Notes: generated by a model from the letters alone, not told the origin. 64,000 nt of DNA from Clostridia bacterium (GCA_017502085.1 JAFVVQ010000025.1:62001-126000); one strand, 5' to 3'; counted from the stretch's first letter, positions 50,413 through 59,445 are shown. Program-made: numbers and translations.

Positions 50413-50444
50413 GCCCCGTATAGCTTATGCTGTACGGGGTTTGT
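50413..50444 (+). terminator. Terminator of the ECF operon
   Basis: A 7-bp outer stem (50414-50420 with 50433-50439), an inner AGC/GCT pair, and a short T-rich tail. Confidence 0.65.
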
Positions 50445-50507
50445 TATTTCTTGTATTTTTATATGAGTTTATTGAACAATACAATCAACTATAAAATTTT
50501 TAGTCGT

Positions 50508-50750
50508 TCATCCAAGCAGAAGCTCATCAAATGAAACGTTGAATATTTTTGCAAAAGCGATGATTTCAATATCGGTAACAAATCTTTTTCCGCACTCGAT
50601 ACGCTGAATTGCATTTTTATCAATATCAATACCGACGAGCTGCATCCTGTCGGCAAGTTCTCTTTGCGATATTTTCAATTCAAGACGGAGTTTTGCGATA
50701 TTTTTTCCGCAGACATTGTTCAAACCGTCATTTGTTTTATTGGTAAACAT
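50508..50750 (-). CDS. XRE-family transcriptional regulator, short
   Basis: An 80-residue helix-turn-helix protein: KNIAKLRLELKISQRELADR then VGIDIDKNAIQRIECGKRFV. The insert in the HTH loop (VGIDID) is a known variant of short clostridial XRE proteins. I chose ATG 50750 with AAAGGAG upstream; seven further residues are possible. It is divergent from a broken zinc-ribbon gene. Confidence 0.78.
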   Translation of the reverse strand: MFTNKTNDGLNNVCGKNIAKLRLELKISQRELADRMQLVGIDIDKNAIQRIECGKRFVTDIEIIAFAKIFNVSFDELLLG

Positions 50751-50861
50751 ATATTTTCTCCTTTTTGACATTTAGTGCTTGTTAATAAGAAAATTGTATG
50801 TTATACCATTGCTGATAATGACATTCAGTGAGTATCAATATAATGCAAAGGAGAAATGTAA

Positions 50862-51104
50862 ATGGCTCTTATTAAATGCCCTGATTGCGGAAAGGATGTA
50901 TCAGACAAGGCGAAAGTATGTATCAACTGCGGGTTCTTTTCTGGCGGAGAGTCAGGGACAGGGTTGTTGGTTTTCTCAGGGTGCTCGACTTTCGGCAATC
51001 GCTGCAGATTCTTTATCGCTCTACGGCTCGACGGGCGGAAAACCTTTCACCGAAAGGTTTTCTCTTCGCCCTTTCGAATCCTAACTCTGTTTTGTAAATT
51101 TTAA
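50862..51104 (+). pseudogene. Zinc-ribbon gene cut short by an inserted element
   Basis: The first 24 residues (MALIKCPDCGKDVSDKAKVC then INCG) are a clear zinc-ribbon N-terminus with Cys pairs, and the gene has AAAGGAG at the right distance. From about base 50941 on, the sequence is a tRNA-Ser-derived structured element, and the reading frame continues only as unrelated residues. The natural gene was therefore probably longer and has been truncated by insertion. The stop is within the hairpin arm after the element. Confidence 0.6.
50941..51090. repeat. tRNA-Ser-derived structured element
   Basis: The left end (50941-50958) is 17 of 18 identical to the 3' end of the neighbouring tRNA-Ser gene (51139-51156), in the same orientation. 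The right end (about 51073-51088) is an inverted copy of the T-arm/3' region of the same tRNA (TTCGAATCCTAACTCT). The ends can therefore pair. Inside is a perfect 11-bp hairpin, GAAAACCTTTC-ACC-GAAAGGTTTTC, flanked by GGCG and CGCC, and more pairable GCTCGAC segments. Confidence 0.6.
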
Positions 51105-51136
51105 GAGCATAGCAACAGACGTTGCTATGCTCTTAA
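51101..51136 (-). terminator. Large hairpin, probably tRNA-Ser terminator
   Basis: A perfect 16-bp stem (51101-51116 with 51121-51136) and an AGAC loop, directly downstream of tRNA-Ser on the minus strand, then AAAATTT. The T run is poor, so efficiency is uncertain. Confidence 0.55.
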
Positions 51137-51139
51137 ATC

Positions 51140-51227
51140 TGGCGGAGAGTTAGGGATTCGAACCCTAGGTGAGTTTCCCCACACAGCATTTCGAGTGCTG
51201 CACCTTCGACCTCTCGGACAACTCTCC
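51140..51227 (-). tRNA. tRNA-Ser (anticodon CGA)
   Basis: An 88-base class II tRNA with long variable arm and encoded CCA. Acceptor GGAGAGT pairs with ACTCTCC. The anticodon loop CTCGAAA reads CGA, and the T loop is TTCGAAT. It decodes UCG. Its 3' end is copied in the adjacent element at 50941-51090. Confidence 0.95.
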
Positions 51228-51363
51228 GTATATTCTGTTTTCAGCTCTGCTATTTTAACAGATTTCGGCGGTGTTGTCAATCCGTTTTTAATCAAACCCC
51301 GATACAATTTATCAGTATTATTTTATTTATTATAAGTAATTATGACGAAAAGCCTGATTTTAG

Positions 51364-51392
51364 TTGACTTTTTTGCTTTAGTATGATAATGT
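51364..51392 (+). promoter_or_regulatory. Candidate promoter of the amino-acid ABC transporter
   Basis: TTGACT (51364-51369), then GATAAT at 15 bases or TAATGT at 17 bases. The spacing is not ideal for the better -10. Confidence 0.4.
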
Positions 51393-51437
51393 ATTAACAC
51401 AATAAAAGCCGATTCCGGCTGAAAAGGAGTAATATTT

Positions 51438-52244
51438 ATGAAGAAAATTCTCGCACTTCTCCTCGCACTCTCAATGGTATTCGCTCTCGGCGCTTGCGCA
51501 AAAGAACCCGCTGCTGAAAAGACTGACGCTGAATACATCACCGAAAAGGGCGAAATGATCATCGGTATCACACTTTTCGCTCCCATGAACTACTACAATG
51601 AAAAGAACGAACTCATCGGCTTTGAAACCGAATTTGCAAAGGCTGTTTGCGAAAAGCTCGGCGTTACTGCAAAATTCCAGGAAATCAACTGGGCTGCAAA
51701 AGAAACAGAGCTTAACGGCAAAACAATCGACTGCATCTGGAACGGTATGACAATCGATGCTGAAAGACTCGAGAATATGTCAATTTCCACTCCCTATATG
51801 CAGAATAAGCAGGTTCTCATCATGAAGGCTGACAAGGCTGCTGCATTCACATCAATCGACGGCCTCAAGATCGCTGCAGAAGGCGGCTCCGCGGGCGCAA
51901 ACGTTATCGAAAACGATGCTTACTTTGCAAACGCACAGTTTGTAGAGGTTGAAGATATGGCTGCTGCTCTTATGGAAGTCAAGGCAGGTACATCCGACGG
52001 TTGCGTTATCGACTACGTTACAAGCCTCGGCTCAATCGGTGAAGGCACAGACTATGCAGACCTCGTTGTAGTTGAAAGCGCAAAGTTCGAGCTCGGCAAC
52101 GATGAGCAGTACGGTATCGCATTCCGCAAGGGCAGCGATATGACTGCAAAGGTTAACGCTGCTATCACAGAGCTTGTTGCTGACGGTACTCTTCAGAGCA
52201 TCGCTGCAAAGTATAAGCTTGAAAACGAACTTATCGCTAAATAA
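51438..52244 (+). CDS. Amino-acid ABC transporter, substrate-binding lipoprotein
   Basis: A 268-residue periplasmic-binding-type lipoprotein: signal peptide ending in the lipobox LGAC (Cys20), then the SBP type 3 fold. Family signature GFETEFAKAVCEKLG, IWNGMTIDAERLENM and SDGCVIDYV are seen. It should bind a polar or acidic amino acid, possibly cystine or glutamine-like, but the substrate is not decided by these motifs. The gap before the permease is 22 bases. The three genes form a complete importer. Confidence 0.92.
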   Translation: MKKILALLLALSMVFALGACAKEPAAEKTDAEYITEKGEMIIGITLFAPMNYYNEKNELIGFETEFAKAVCEKLGVTAKFQEINWAAKETELNGKTIDCIWNGMTIDAERLENMSISTPYMQNKQVLIMKADKAAAFTSIDGLKIAAEGGSAGANVIENDAYFANAQFVEVEDMAAALMEVKAGTSDGCVIDYVTSLGSIGEGTDYADLVVVESAKFELGNDEQYGIAFRKGSDMTAKVNAAITELVADGTLQSIAAKYKLENELIAK

Positions 52245-52266
52245 TTTAGATTACAGGAAGATATAA

Positions 52267-52956
52267 ATGACACAAATTTTGCTTAATGCTGCACAGGGCG
52301 GCTTTCTGAATTCGGAGTTTGCGGAGGTTTCGATATCTCTGCTTGACGGTCTCTGGCAAAACGTCAGACTCTTCGGGTCAACGCTTCTTTTTGCGTTGCC
52401 GCTCGGTCTGATTATTACCTTTGGCTCGATGTCGAAATTCCGCCCCCTCAAATATCTGACGAAGACGTTTGTCTGGGTTATCAGAGGTACACCTCTTATG
52501 CTTCAGCTTTTCGTTGTTTTCTACGTGCCGGGACTTCTTTTCGACGTTCCGATGCAGGACAGAATGACGGCGGCCCTCATTGCTTTTGTTATAAATTATT
52601 CTGCATATTTTTCGGAAATATACAGAGGCGGTATCGAGAGCATTCCCAAGGGACAGTATGAGGCTTGTCAGGTGCTCGGTATGACAAAGGGACAAACATT
52701 CTTCAAGGTTATTCTGATGCAGGTTGTCAAGAGAGTTGTTCCCCCGATGAGCAACGAAATCATTACCCTTGTCAAGGATACCTCACTTGCGAGAGTTATT
52801 GCCGTTTCGGAAATTCTGATGGCAGCCGAACGCTTTTCAAGAAAAGGTGTTATCTGGCCGCTCTTCTATACGGCGGTTTATTTCCTCATCTTCTGCGGCG
52901 GACTCACCCTTCTTTTCGGTTGGATTGAAAAGAAGCTTGACTATTACAAAGGATAA
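52267..52956 (+). CDS. Amino-acid ABC transporter permease
   Basis: A 229-residue integral membrane subunit of the His/Glu/Gln/Arg-type (HisM/GlnP) family. The signature ESIPKGQYEACQVLGMTKGQ is the EAA loop contacting the ATPase. About five helices are visible, and WVIRGTPLMLQLF is diagnostic. It dimerises to form the pore. The ATPase gene follows nine bases later. Confidence 0.94.
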   Translation: MTQILLNAAQGGFLNSEFAEVSISLLDGLWQNVRLFGSTLLFALPLGLIITFGSMSKFRPLKYLTKTFVWVIRGTPLMLQLFVVFYVPGLLFDVPMQDRMTAALIAFVINYSAYFSEIYRGGIESIPKGQYEACQVLGMTKGQTFFKVILMQVVKRVVPPMSNEIITLVKDTSLARVIAVSEILMAAERFSRKGVIWPLFYTAVYFLIFCGGLTLLFGWIEKKLDYYKG

Positions 52957-52965
52957 GGTGCGGCA

Positions 52966-53748
52966 ATGGCAATACTTGAAGTTACAAATATTCATAAGAG
53001 TTTCGGAAATAACCACGTTCTCAACGGTATAGGCTTCAGCCTTGAAGAGGGCTCGGTGCTTTCTGTTATCGGTTCGTCGGGCAGCGGCAAAACAACGCTT
53101 CTGCGATGCATAACCTCACTTGAAACTGCCGATGAAGGCAAAATCGTTGTTAACGGCAACGTTGTTTTTGACAGCGAAAATCAGCATAAATTCACTAAAG
53201 AAGAGATTCGCAGAAACCGTCTTTCGGTTGGTCTTGTGTTCCAGTCGTTCAATCTGTTCCCGCAGTACAGCGTTCTTGAAAACGTTACTCTTGCGGTAAA
53301 GCTTCAGGCTAAAAACAGGGATGATTACAAGGCGAACAAGAAGGCGATTCTTGAAGAAATTGAAGCTGAAGGAATGGAGCTTCTCCGCAAGGTTGGTCTT
53401 GCTGAAAAAAGAGATGCTTATCCCTGCGAGCTTTCGGGTGGTCAGCAGCAGAGAGTTTCGATTGCGAGAGCTCTTGCCATGAAACCTGATATTCTCTTCT
53501 TTGATGAACCTACTTCTGCTCTCGACCCTGAACTTACGGGAGAAATCCTCAAGGTTATCAAGGGTCTTGCGGCCGATAATATGACAATGGTAATCGTTAC
53601 TCACGAAATGTCTTTCGCAAGAGACGTTTCGGATTACATCATTTTTATGGATGACGGTGTTATTGCGGAGCAGGGTACACCTGAGCAGGTTATTATGAAT
53701 CCGAAAAACGAGCGCACAAAGGCTTTCCTGAGCCGTTTCCAGCAATAA
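52966..53748 (+). CDS. Amino-acid ABC transporter ATP-binding protein
   Basis: A 260-residue ABC ATPase. Walker [11 protein letters not shown]-loop [17 protein letters not shown], signature LSGGQQQRV, Walker [15 protein letters not shown] and switch His in VTHEMSF are all intact. It has an insert of about 20 residues ([20 protein letters not shown]) after the Q-loop region, not unusual in this group. A terminator follows. Confidence 0.95.
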   Translation: MAILEVTNIHKSFGNNHVLNGIGFSLEEGSVLSVIGSSGSGKTTLLRCITSLETADEGKIVVNGNVVFDSENQHKFTKEEIRRNRLSVGLVFQSFNLFPQYSVLENVTLAVKLQAKNRDDYKANKKAILEEIEAEGMELLRKVGLAEKRDAYPCELSGGQQQRVSIARALAMKPDILFFDEPTSALDPELTGEILKVIKGLAADNMTMVIVTHEMSFARDVSDYIIFMDDGVIAEQGTPEQVIMNPKNERTKAFLSRFQQ

Positions 53749-53753
53749 AATAA

Positions 53754-53790
53754 GCGCAGCGGTTGATTTCAGCCGCTGCGCATTTTGTTT
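53754..53790. terminator. Bidirectional terminator
   Basis: A 9-bp GC-rich stem (53754-53762 with 53773-53781). T-rich sequence lies on the right (plus strand) and TTATTTTATT on the minus strand. It separates the convergent ABC and GDPD genes. Confidence 0.75.
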
Positions 53791-53797
53791 TATCGGA

Positions 53798-54640
53798 TCA
53801 ATAGCAGAGTGTATCGGTCTCCATATAGCGTACGCCCATATCGTAGAGCATCTTTGCATTTTCGATTGTGTTGACGGTCCAGAATGAAAGTCCGATGCCG
53901 TGGTCAACCGCAAGTTTAATGCTCTGTTTGTCGTTCGCTGCGAGGTTGGGTGAAAGCCAGGTGTTGCCAAGTTCCTTTGCTTCTGCGATGTTTTTTTCGT
54001 CAATTTTATCGATGAGATACCAGAGTTCGATATCCTTGTTGAGCTTTCTGATTGCCTTGAGCTGCTCAAGATCAAAGGAAATGATGATTGACTGTTTGGT
54101 GAGTCCCTTTGCTTCAACGGCTTCAAGAATGGTGTGAAGCTGATCGTAATTCTCGGATTTGATTTCAATCTGAGGTTTTGTTGATGAGCCTACGAAAACG
54201 TCAAGATACTCTTCGAGAGTGGGCATACCGAGGTTTTCGTATGCCCAGAAATTCGATCCGTTCTTGAAACGGAGCTGACGGACTTCTTCAAGAGTCATAT
54301 CTTCAACTGCGCCCAGCTGACAGAAACGGCCGTTGACGTCGTCGTTGTGCAGAAGTACCCAGTGTCCGTCTTTTGTGAGCCTGATATCGCATTCTGCGGA
54401 ATAGAAACCGAGTTCAACAGCTTTCTGATATGCGGGGAGTGAGTTCTCAGGGGCGACGGCAGTGATACCTCTGTGGGCTGTGAGATAGACGGGATCATCG
54501 GGGTTGCCTACTCCGTTTTCACTGAGCGAAATCAGTTCGAAGGGTCTGTTGAACAGCTTGGCAACGTGAACGAAGGGAAGAAAGGGGCACATAAATATGG
54601 GGACAAGAATTGACGAGATAACCTGATTGATAAATGTCAT
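53798..54640 (-). CDS. Glycerophosphodiester phosphodiesterase, second copy
   Basis: A 280-residue GDPD with a hydrophobic N-terminus (about 5-25), probably anchored outside. Motifs: TAHRGITAVAPENSLPAYQK (catalytic His/Arg), AECDIRLTKDGHWVLLHND and QIEIKSE; C-terminal FWTVNTIENA. The start is ATG 54640 with AAGGTAG upstream; the upstream open frame lies in the preceding terminator. It differs strongly from the copy at 42952, so it is not a recent duplicate. Confidence 0.9.
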   Translation of the reverse strand: MTFINQVISSILVPIFMCPFLPFVHVAKLFNRPFELISLSENGVGNPDDPVYLTAHRGITAVAPENSLPAYQKAVELGFYSAECDIRLTKDGHWVLLHNDDVNGRFCQLGAVEDMTLEEVRQLRFKNGSNFWAYENLGMPTLEEYLDVFVGSSTKPQIEIKSENYDQLHTILEAVEAKGLTKQSIIISFDLEQLKAIRKLNKDIELWYLIDKIDEKNIAEAKELGNTWLSPNLAANDKQSIKLAVDHGIGLSFWTVNTIENAKMLYDMGVRYMETDTLCY

Positions 54641-54672
54641 ATTTTTCACTACCTTTAAAAATTTGCAATAAA

Positions 54673-54698
54673 CGGGAGGCTTTAACAAAAGCCTCCCG
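54673..54698 (-). terminator. Terminator after the Zn-ribbon membrane protein gene
   Basis: A perfect 11-bp stem (54673-54683 with 54688-54698) with a four-base loop; T-rich on the minus-strand exit side. Confidence 0.75.
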
Positions 54699-54718
54699 CA
54701 ATTTGTTATATTGATGTT

Positions 54719-55600
54719 TTATGCTTCAACGGTTTCCTTGGCTTCTTCAGCCTTGGCATTTCCTGCAGCGCCTTTTTTGGCTTCGATTTCGTCGAGAGCC
54801 TTTACCATCATAGCGCGGATTTCTTCCTTGGGTGTGCCCTTTGCAACGAGATCAAAATACTCGTCTGAAGGGATGCCGCCGACAAGACACTGCTTATACT
54901 TGATGGGAGTGCCTTTGATGGTGATGACGATATTGAGCGCAAGAAGGAGAACGAGCATTCCGATATAAACGAAGATGCCTGCGCCGATTTTACCGCTGAG
55001 GTAACCGCCGAGAGCAGCGGTTGCGTTTGATGCAAAGCTGAGGAAGAAGAAAACGGACGCAACTGCAAAAGCAATTGAAATACCGTTGAGAGTGAGATTT
55101 CTGATATTGCCTTTGGGTCCGCAGGCTGCCATAAGGGCAAGCAGGCTGAGAATAAGAACAACAGCAGAAAGGGCAAGCGCAACGAGTGCACCCGCATAAC
55201 CGATGAATACACTGCCGAGAGCCTCAGTGCCGATCATGGCAAAGAGTGCGTCAAAATCGAGGTTTGAGAAAACGTCGATAAGAGCAATGAGGTTGACGGA
55301 TGTTGTTTTGTCGCCCATAAAGGGAGCTTTGAAGCTGATTTCACAAAGAGGAATCAGCAATGCTGCGATGGGCAGAACGGAAAGAAAGATTCTGATTATT
55401 GTGAGCTTTGAACCAATAAATGAAGCTTTGAGCCTGTCTATTCTTTTCTGAAGTCTGGCATGCTCTGCCTCGGCTGCATCAGCTTCGTCGAGAAGCTTTT
55501 CTTCAAGACCGTAATAAACAAGGTTAACACCGCAATTGGGGCAGTTGGGACGCCAATCAAATAATGTAAGTTTTCTTCCGCACTTGGGACAGTTTGCCAT
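54719..55600 (-). CDS. Zinc-ribbon multi-pass membrane protein, unknown
   Basis: A 293-residue protein. An N-terminal zinc ribbon (CPKCGRKLTLFDWRPNCPNCG, Cys 4/7/20/23) is followed by a coiled segment (about 30-58), then four membrane helices (about 65-85, 127-157, 170-190, 206-226). A cytoplasmic tail of about 65 residues contains FDLVAKGTPKEEIRAMMVKA and an Ala/Glu/Lys-rich end. No family recognised. GGAGG precedes the ATG. It stands alone, so no function is suggested. Confidence 0.65.
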   Translation of the reverse strand: MANCPKCGRKLTLFDWRPNCPNCGVNLVYYGLEEKLLDEADAAEAEHARLQKRIDRLKASFIGSKLTIIRIFLSVLPIAALLIPLCEISFKAPFMGDKTTSVNLIALIDVFSNLDFDALFAMIGTEALGSVFIGYAGALVALALSAVVLILSLLALMAACGPKGNIRNLTLNGISIAFAVASVFFFLSFASNATAALGGYLSGKIGAGIFVYIGMLVLLLALNIVITIKGTPIKYKQCLVGGIPSDEYFDLVAKGTPKEEIRAMMVKALDEIEAKKGAAGNAKAEEAKETVEA

Positions 55601-55684
55601 ATGCTCTCCTCCATATTAAGAGTATTTTACAGTATATTAAATTTTAACATAATATATCAACTAAATCAATAGTGAACAATAACT

Positions 55685-55731
55685 AAAAAGAGCGCTCAAA
55701 ATTCGGCATTATGCCTATGAACGCTCTTTTA
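55685..55731 (-). terminator. Terminator of the lipoprotein-SDR transcript
   Basis: AAAAGAGCG pairs with CGCTCTTTT around a loop that contains a GGCAT/ATGCC inner stem; a T run follows on the minus strand. Confidence 0.75.
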
Positions 55732-55741
55732 TAATCGATTT

Positions 55742-56473
55742 TCAGATTAATCCGCCGTCAGCGGTGATGACCTGAGCTGTGATGTACGATGAATCTTTGC
55801 CTGCGAGGAATGAGACAGTTCCTGCAATTTCGTCGGGTGTTCCGAATCTGCCCATGGGGATTTCTTCGGCAAAAGCGGATTTGTCTTCGTCTGAAAGGAT
55901 GGAGTTCATCTTTGTGTCGATTGCTCCCGGTGCGATGCAGTTGACCCGGATGTTGCTCGGGGCAAGTTCTTTGGCAAGAGCCTTAGTGAAGCCGATGACC
56001 GCCGCCTTGGTTGCGGAATAGACCGTTTCGCAAGACGCACCGCAAACACCCCACATCGAGGAAATGTTGATTATCTTACCCGATTTGCGGCTGACCATAT
56101 GAGGTACGGCGAATTTGCAGCAATTAAAGACGCTTTTGAAATTCACTGCACAGATGCGGTCGAATTCTTCTTCCGTGATGTCGGTAAAAAGCTTTTGCTG
56201 AGCTATGCCCGCGTTGTTTACGAGTACGGAAATGCCTCCGAAATATTCTTCGGCATCTGCAAAAACCTTTTCAATCTGACCGTAGTCGGCGACATCTGCT
56301 TTATATAATCTGTATTTTACGCCGAGTTTTTCAAGCTCTTTTTCGAGTTGCTTTGCACCGTCTTCATCGGAAAACCAGCAGGCGGCAATATCGAATCCGT
56401 CTGCGGCAAGTCTCAAAGCGATTGCTCTGCCGATTCCTCCCGATGCGCCGGTGATTAATGCGCAATTATTCAT
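55742..56473 (-). CDS. Short-chain dehydrogenase/reductase (FabG-like)
   Basis: A 243-residue SDR with cofactor motif TGASGGIGRA, NNAG, catalytic Ser (NISSMWG), YSATK (Tyr and Lys) and the C-terminal ITADGG. Sequence order and length match 3-oxoacyl-ACP reductase, but there are no fatty-acid genes here, so the substrate is open. It starts four bases after the lipoprotein gene stop with no clear ribosome site of its own; translation is probably coupled. Confidence 0.85.
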   Translation of the reverse strand: MNNCALITGASGGIGRAIALRLAADGFDIAACWFSDEDGAKQLEKELEKLGVKYRLYKADVADYGQIEKVFADAEEYFGGISVLVNNAGIAQQKLFTDITEEEFDRICAVNFKSVFNCCKFAVPHMVSRKSGKIINISSMWGVCGASCETVYSATKAAVIGFTKALAKELAPSNIRVNCIAPGAIDTKMNSILSDEDKSAFAEEIPMGRFGTPDEIAGTVSFLAGKDSSYITAQVITADGGLI

Positions 56474-56476
56474 AGA

Positions 56477-57538
56477 TTATAAACCGAGACCGAGGTCAAA
56501 GTCGCTGCCGTATACAGCGGAAATATCGAAATAGCCGACGGGAATTCTGAGTTTGGAAGTATCTGCTTTGTTTGAAACCTCGGTAAGCTCCCAGATTGTG
56601 ATATCTTTGTCTGCGATGATTTCAACTCTGATGGGGTTGCCCTTATCGTCGAAATAGTTTCTGGTGATTGAACCGTCTTCTGATTTGTAAGAGTCGCAGT
56701 AGTACGTTTTGCCGCTTGCTTTAAGTTCGTAGGATGCATCGTAAACGAGACTGCTTTCAAGTTCTTCCTCAAAGATTTCAGGATTGAAGAGAGTTTCGAA
56801 TGAATCGCCGGGAATCTCTGTGTAAAGCTTCATTGCGGGCATAATCATATAGCATTTGCCGTCTTTGTAGAGGATGCTTGCTCTCATTGATGAACCCATA
56901 CCGTCGACGGGCATACTTGTTTCGATGAGAAGATTCTTGCCGCTTTTTGTCCAGCTGAGGGGGACGTTGTTTTCGGCACCGTCCATAATTGATTTGATAT
57001 TCATTTTTACGGTGAAAGAGTCACCGCTGATGATATCCTGATATGATTTTGTATCCGGGCGTACGGGTCTGCCGTCATCACCGAGTTCAACGGTTACCTT
57101 GGTAAGCTTATCCTCGGGAACAAGGCTGTCAGAAAGCACAAAATCGATATCTTCGATTTTTTCAACAAGCATATCGGGATTCTGCTCAAACTGTTTGCTT
57201 ACCTGTTCGAGGTGAATCTGAACCTGTTCTTCTTTGGAATACTTTGTGACGCCGACAACGTTGTTCTTATCTTTTTCGGTTACCTTATTGCCGTTTGCGT
57301 CGGTGTACTCATAGATGATTTCACCTTTGAAATTCTTGTTGGTAACAACGGGAATCATATTGCCGTTGCCGTCATCGATGTAAAGCTCTGTTTCTTCGAG
57401 GTTGACTGTGGGTACTGCGACGGGTTCTGTTGTGCTGACGTCGTTGCCTTCAAGGTTACCTTCCAGACCGTTTTTGCAGGCTGTGAAGCCGAAAAGAATG
57501 GCAAAAACAGAGAGTATTGCAATAGTTTTCTTCATCAT
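56477..57538 (-). CDS. Lipoprotein of unknown function
   Basis: A 353-residue lipoprotein: basic start, hydrophobic run and lipobox GFTAC. Then a Thr/Glu/Val linker and a beta-rich domain with paired strands such as IIYEYTDANGNKVTEKD, YKDGKCYMIMPAMKLY and YYCDSYKSEDGSITRNYF. This resembles LolA/LppX-like lipid-binding folds by pattern only. The start is ATG 57538 with GGAGGAAC upstream; the longer open frame is leader. It is in an operon with the SDR gene. Confidence 0.65.
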   Translation of the reverse strand: MMKKTIAILSVFAILFGFTACKNGLEGNLEGNDVSTTEPVAVPTVNLEETELYIDDGNGNMIPVVTNKNFKGEIIYEYTDANGNKVTEKDKNNVVGVTKYSKEEQVQIHLEQVSKQFEQNPDMLVEKIEDIDFVLSDSLVPEDKLTKVTVELGDDGRPVRPDTKSYQDIISGDSFTVKMNIKSIMDGAENNVPLSWTKSGKNLLIETSMPVDGMGSSMRASILYKDGKCYMIMPAMKLYTEIPGDSFETLFNPEIFEEELESSLVYDASYELKASGKTYYCDSYKSEDGSITRNYFDDKGNPIRVEIIADKDITIWELTEVSNKADTSKLRIPVGYFDISAVYGSDFDLGLGL

Positions 57539-57730
57539 AATAATGTTCCTCCGTGTGGTGCCGCGAATAAGCGGCTTCTGGGCGGATATACAGTACCGCC
57601 GATATATAGGATAGCTGATTTTCACAATAAAATCAAGTACAGAATAATAAATTATAGTAGCTAAATTGTAAAGGATTTGTTGCCAAACTGTAACAATCGA
57701 AAAGAATTTGAAATAAATTAAAAAAACATC

Positions 57731-57759
57731 TTGCAAAAATCGGATTATTACTTTATAAT
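57731..57759 (+). promoter_or_regulatory. Promoter of tRNA-Thr
   Basis: TTGCAA (57731-57736), a 17-base spacer, and TATAAT (57754-57759), about 30 bases before the tRNA. Confidence 0.85.
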
Positions 57760-57789
57760 AATCTGCGGAAATCAGAAAAATGAATATTT

Positions 57790-57865
57790 GCTGATATGGC
57801 TCAGTTGGTAGAGCAGCGCATTCGTAATGCGCAGGTCGTCGGTTCGAGTCCGACTATCAGCTCCA
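57790..57865 (+). tRNA. tRNA-Thr (anticodon CGT)
   Basis: A 76-base tRNA with encoded CCA. Acceptor GCTGATA pairs with TATCAGC, the D arm is GCTCAGTTGGTAGAGC, the anticodon loop TTCGTAA reads CGT, and the T loop is TTCGAGT. It decodes ACG. Confidence 0.96.
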
Positions 57866-57903
57866 GAAAAACCTGTTTTTCGGAACAGGTTTTTCTTTTT
57901 TTT
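57866..57903 (+). terminator. Terminator of tRNA-Thr
   Basis: A 12-bp stem (57866-57877 with 57884-57895) and a long T run. Confidence 0.9.
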
Positions 57904-57910
57904 GAAAAGC

Positions 57911-57945
57911 AAAACCGCCCGACGCTCGGATGAACGTCAGGCGGT
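57911..57945 (-). terminator. Terminator of putP
   Basis: An 11-bp stem with one wobble position (57914-57924 with 57935-57945); minus-strand exit is TTTTGCTTTT. Confidence 0.8.
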
Positions 57946-57957
57946 GATTTTTGTTTG

Positions 57958-59445
57958 TTATTCGATTTCGGAGCTGACTGCGAGATCGTAGAGTGCTTCG
58001 ACTTCCTTTGAGGGCTTTTTGTCGATGAGAGAAACGATGATTGCTGCGAGACCGCCGACAATGAAACCGGGAAGAAGTTCGTAAACACCGGTTGTGCCTG
58101 TGAGGAAGAGAAGCCAGAGAACGTCAACAACCGCACCGGCAACAACACCGGCGATTGCGCCTTTGTATGTGAGACGTTTCCAGAAGAGAGAAAGGATAAT
58201 TACGGGACCGAAAGCTGAGCCGAAACCGCCCCATGCGTTACCGACCATATCCATAATACTCTGAGCGCCTTTACCCTTGCTGTTTGCGATGAAGAATGCA
58301 ATGACAGCAATAATGAGAACAACGATTCTGCCAACCCAGAGGACTTCTTTATCGGAAGCATTCTTTCTGAAAATGGGCTTATAAATGTCGCTTGTGAAAG
58401 ATGATGAAGCAACAAGGAGCTGTGAGTCTGCCGTGCTCATTGCGGCTGCAACGATAGCGGAAAGAAGAAGACCTGCGATGAATCCGGGGAAGATATCCTG
58501 AGCAAGCTTAATGAAAATGAGATCCTGCTGCTCTGCCTGGGGAAGAGATGATGTAACGCTGTATGCTCTGCCGAGGATTGCCATTGCGATTGCGGCGCCG
58601 AGAGTAAGTACAACCCAGACAATACCGATTGTTGCTGATTTTTTAAGAACTTTTGAGTTCTTGGTGGACATAAATCTTACGATGATATGGGGCATACCGA
58701 AATAACCGAGACCCCATGCAAGACCTGAAACGATATCCTGCCATGATGCGGCGAAGGGATTGAGGTTGATTGATCCTTCTGCTGCGGCGTTGAAAACACT
58801 GTAGTCGAGATCTTTGACAACAAGGAGAACGATCGGAACTGCGAGAAGGGCAACGAGCATCATAAGACCCTGGAAGAAGTCTGTCCAGCAAACTGCCTTG
58901 AAACCGCCGAAGAAAGTGTAAACAATAATAATTGCAGCGAAAATAAGAAGTGCGAGTTCAGGTCTGTCTGCGAGAGCGGGAACAACCTGGATGAAAACTT
59001 TCTGACCGGCAACGAAGCTTGATGCAACGTAAACTGTGAAAAATACAAGGAAAACAAGTGCGCAGATGATCTGAAGAGCAGGGCTCTTTGCAAGGAAACG
59101 GTTTGAGAGATACTGGGGAACAGTGATTGAATCGTTTGCTGCCTGTGAGAATTTGCGGAGTCTGCGTGCAACAAAAATCCAGTTAGCGGCAGTACCGAGT
59201 GCAAGACCGATACCGATCCATACCTGACCCATACCGAAAGCAAGGATGCTGCCGGGGAAGCCCATGAGAAGCCATCCGCTCATATCGGATGCCTGTGCAC
59301 TGAGTGCGGTAACCCAGGGACCCATTGAGCGGCCGCCGAGGAAATAGTCCTTTTCGCCTGAGCCTTTTGACTTGAAGAAGAAGAAAAGGCCGATTGCGAG
59401 AACTGCGATGAAATAGCAAATGAATGCCAGAAGCTGTGAGTTCAT
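57958..59445 (-). CDS. putP: Sodium/proline symporter
   Basis: A 495-residue SSS-family transporter with about thirteen helices. ALSAQASDMSGWLLMGFPG (Na+ and proline site, helix 2) and GLGYFGMPHIIVRFMS are characteristic of PutP. AMSTADSQLLVASSS is the conserved Na+ site in helix 8. Proline is the most likely substrate, as nutrient or osmoprotectant, complementing proB-proA in the same window. The start codon has GGAGG-like AACCTCC on the other strand. It is a single gene. Confidence 0.92.
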   Translation of the reverse strand: MNSQLLAFICYFIAVLAIGLFFFFKSKGSGEKDYFLGGRSMGPWVTALSAQASDMSGWLLMGFPGSILAFGMGQVWIGIGLALGTAANWIFVARRLRKFSQAANDSITVPQYLSNRFLAKSPALQIICALVFLVFFTVYVASSFVAGQKVFIQVVPALADRPELALLIFAAIIIVYTFFGGFKAVCWTDFFQGLMMLVALLAVPIVLLVVKDLDYSVFNAAAEGSINLNPFAASWQDIVSGLAWGLGYFGMPHIIVRFMSTKNSKVLKKSATIGIVWVVLTLGAAIAMAILGRAYSVTSSLPQAEQQDLIFIKLAQDIFPGFIAGLLLSAIVAAAMSTADSQLLVASSSFTSDIYKPIFRKNASDKEVLWVGRIVVLIIAVIAFFIANSKGKGAQSIMDMVGNAWGGFGSAFGPVIILSLFWKRLTYKGAIAGVVAGAVVDVLWLLFLTGTTGVYELLPGFIVGGLAAIIVSLIDKKPSKEVEALYDLAVSSEIE

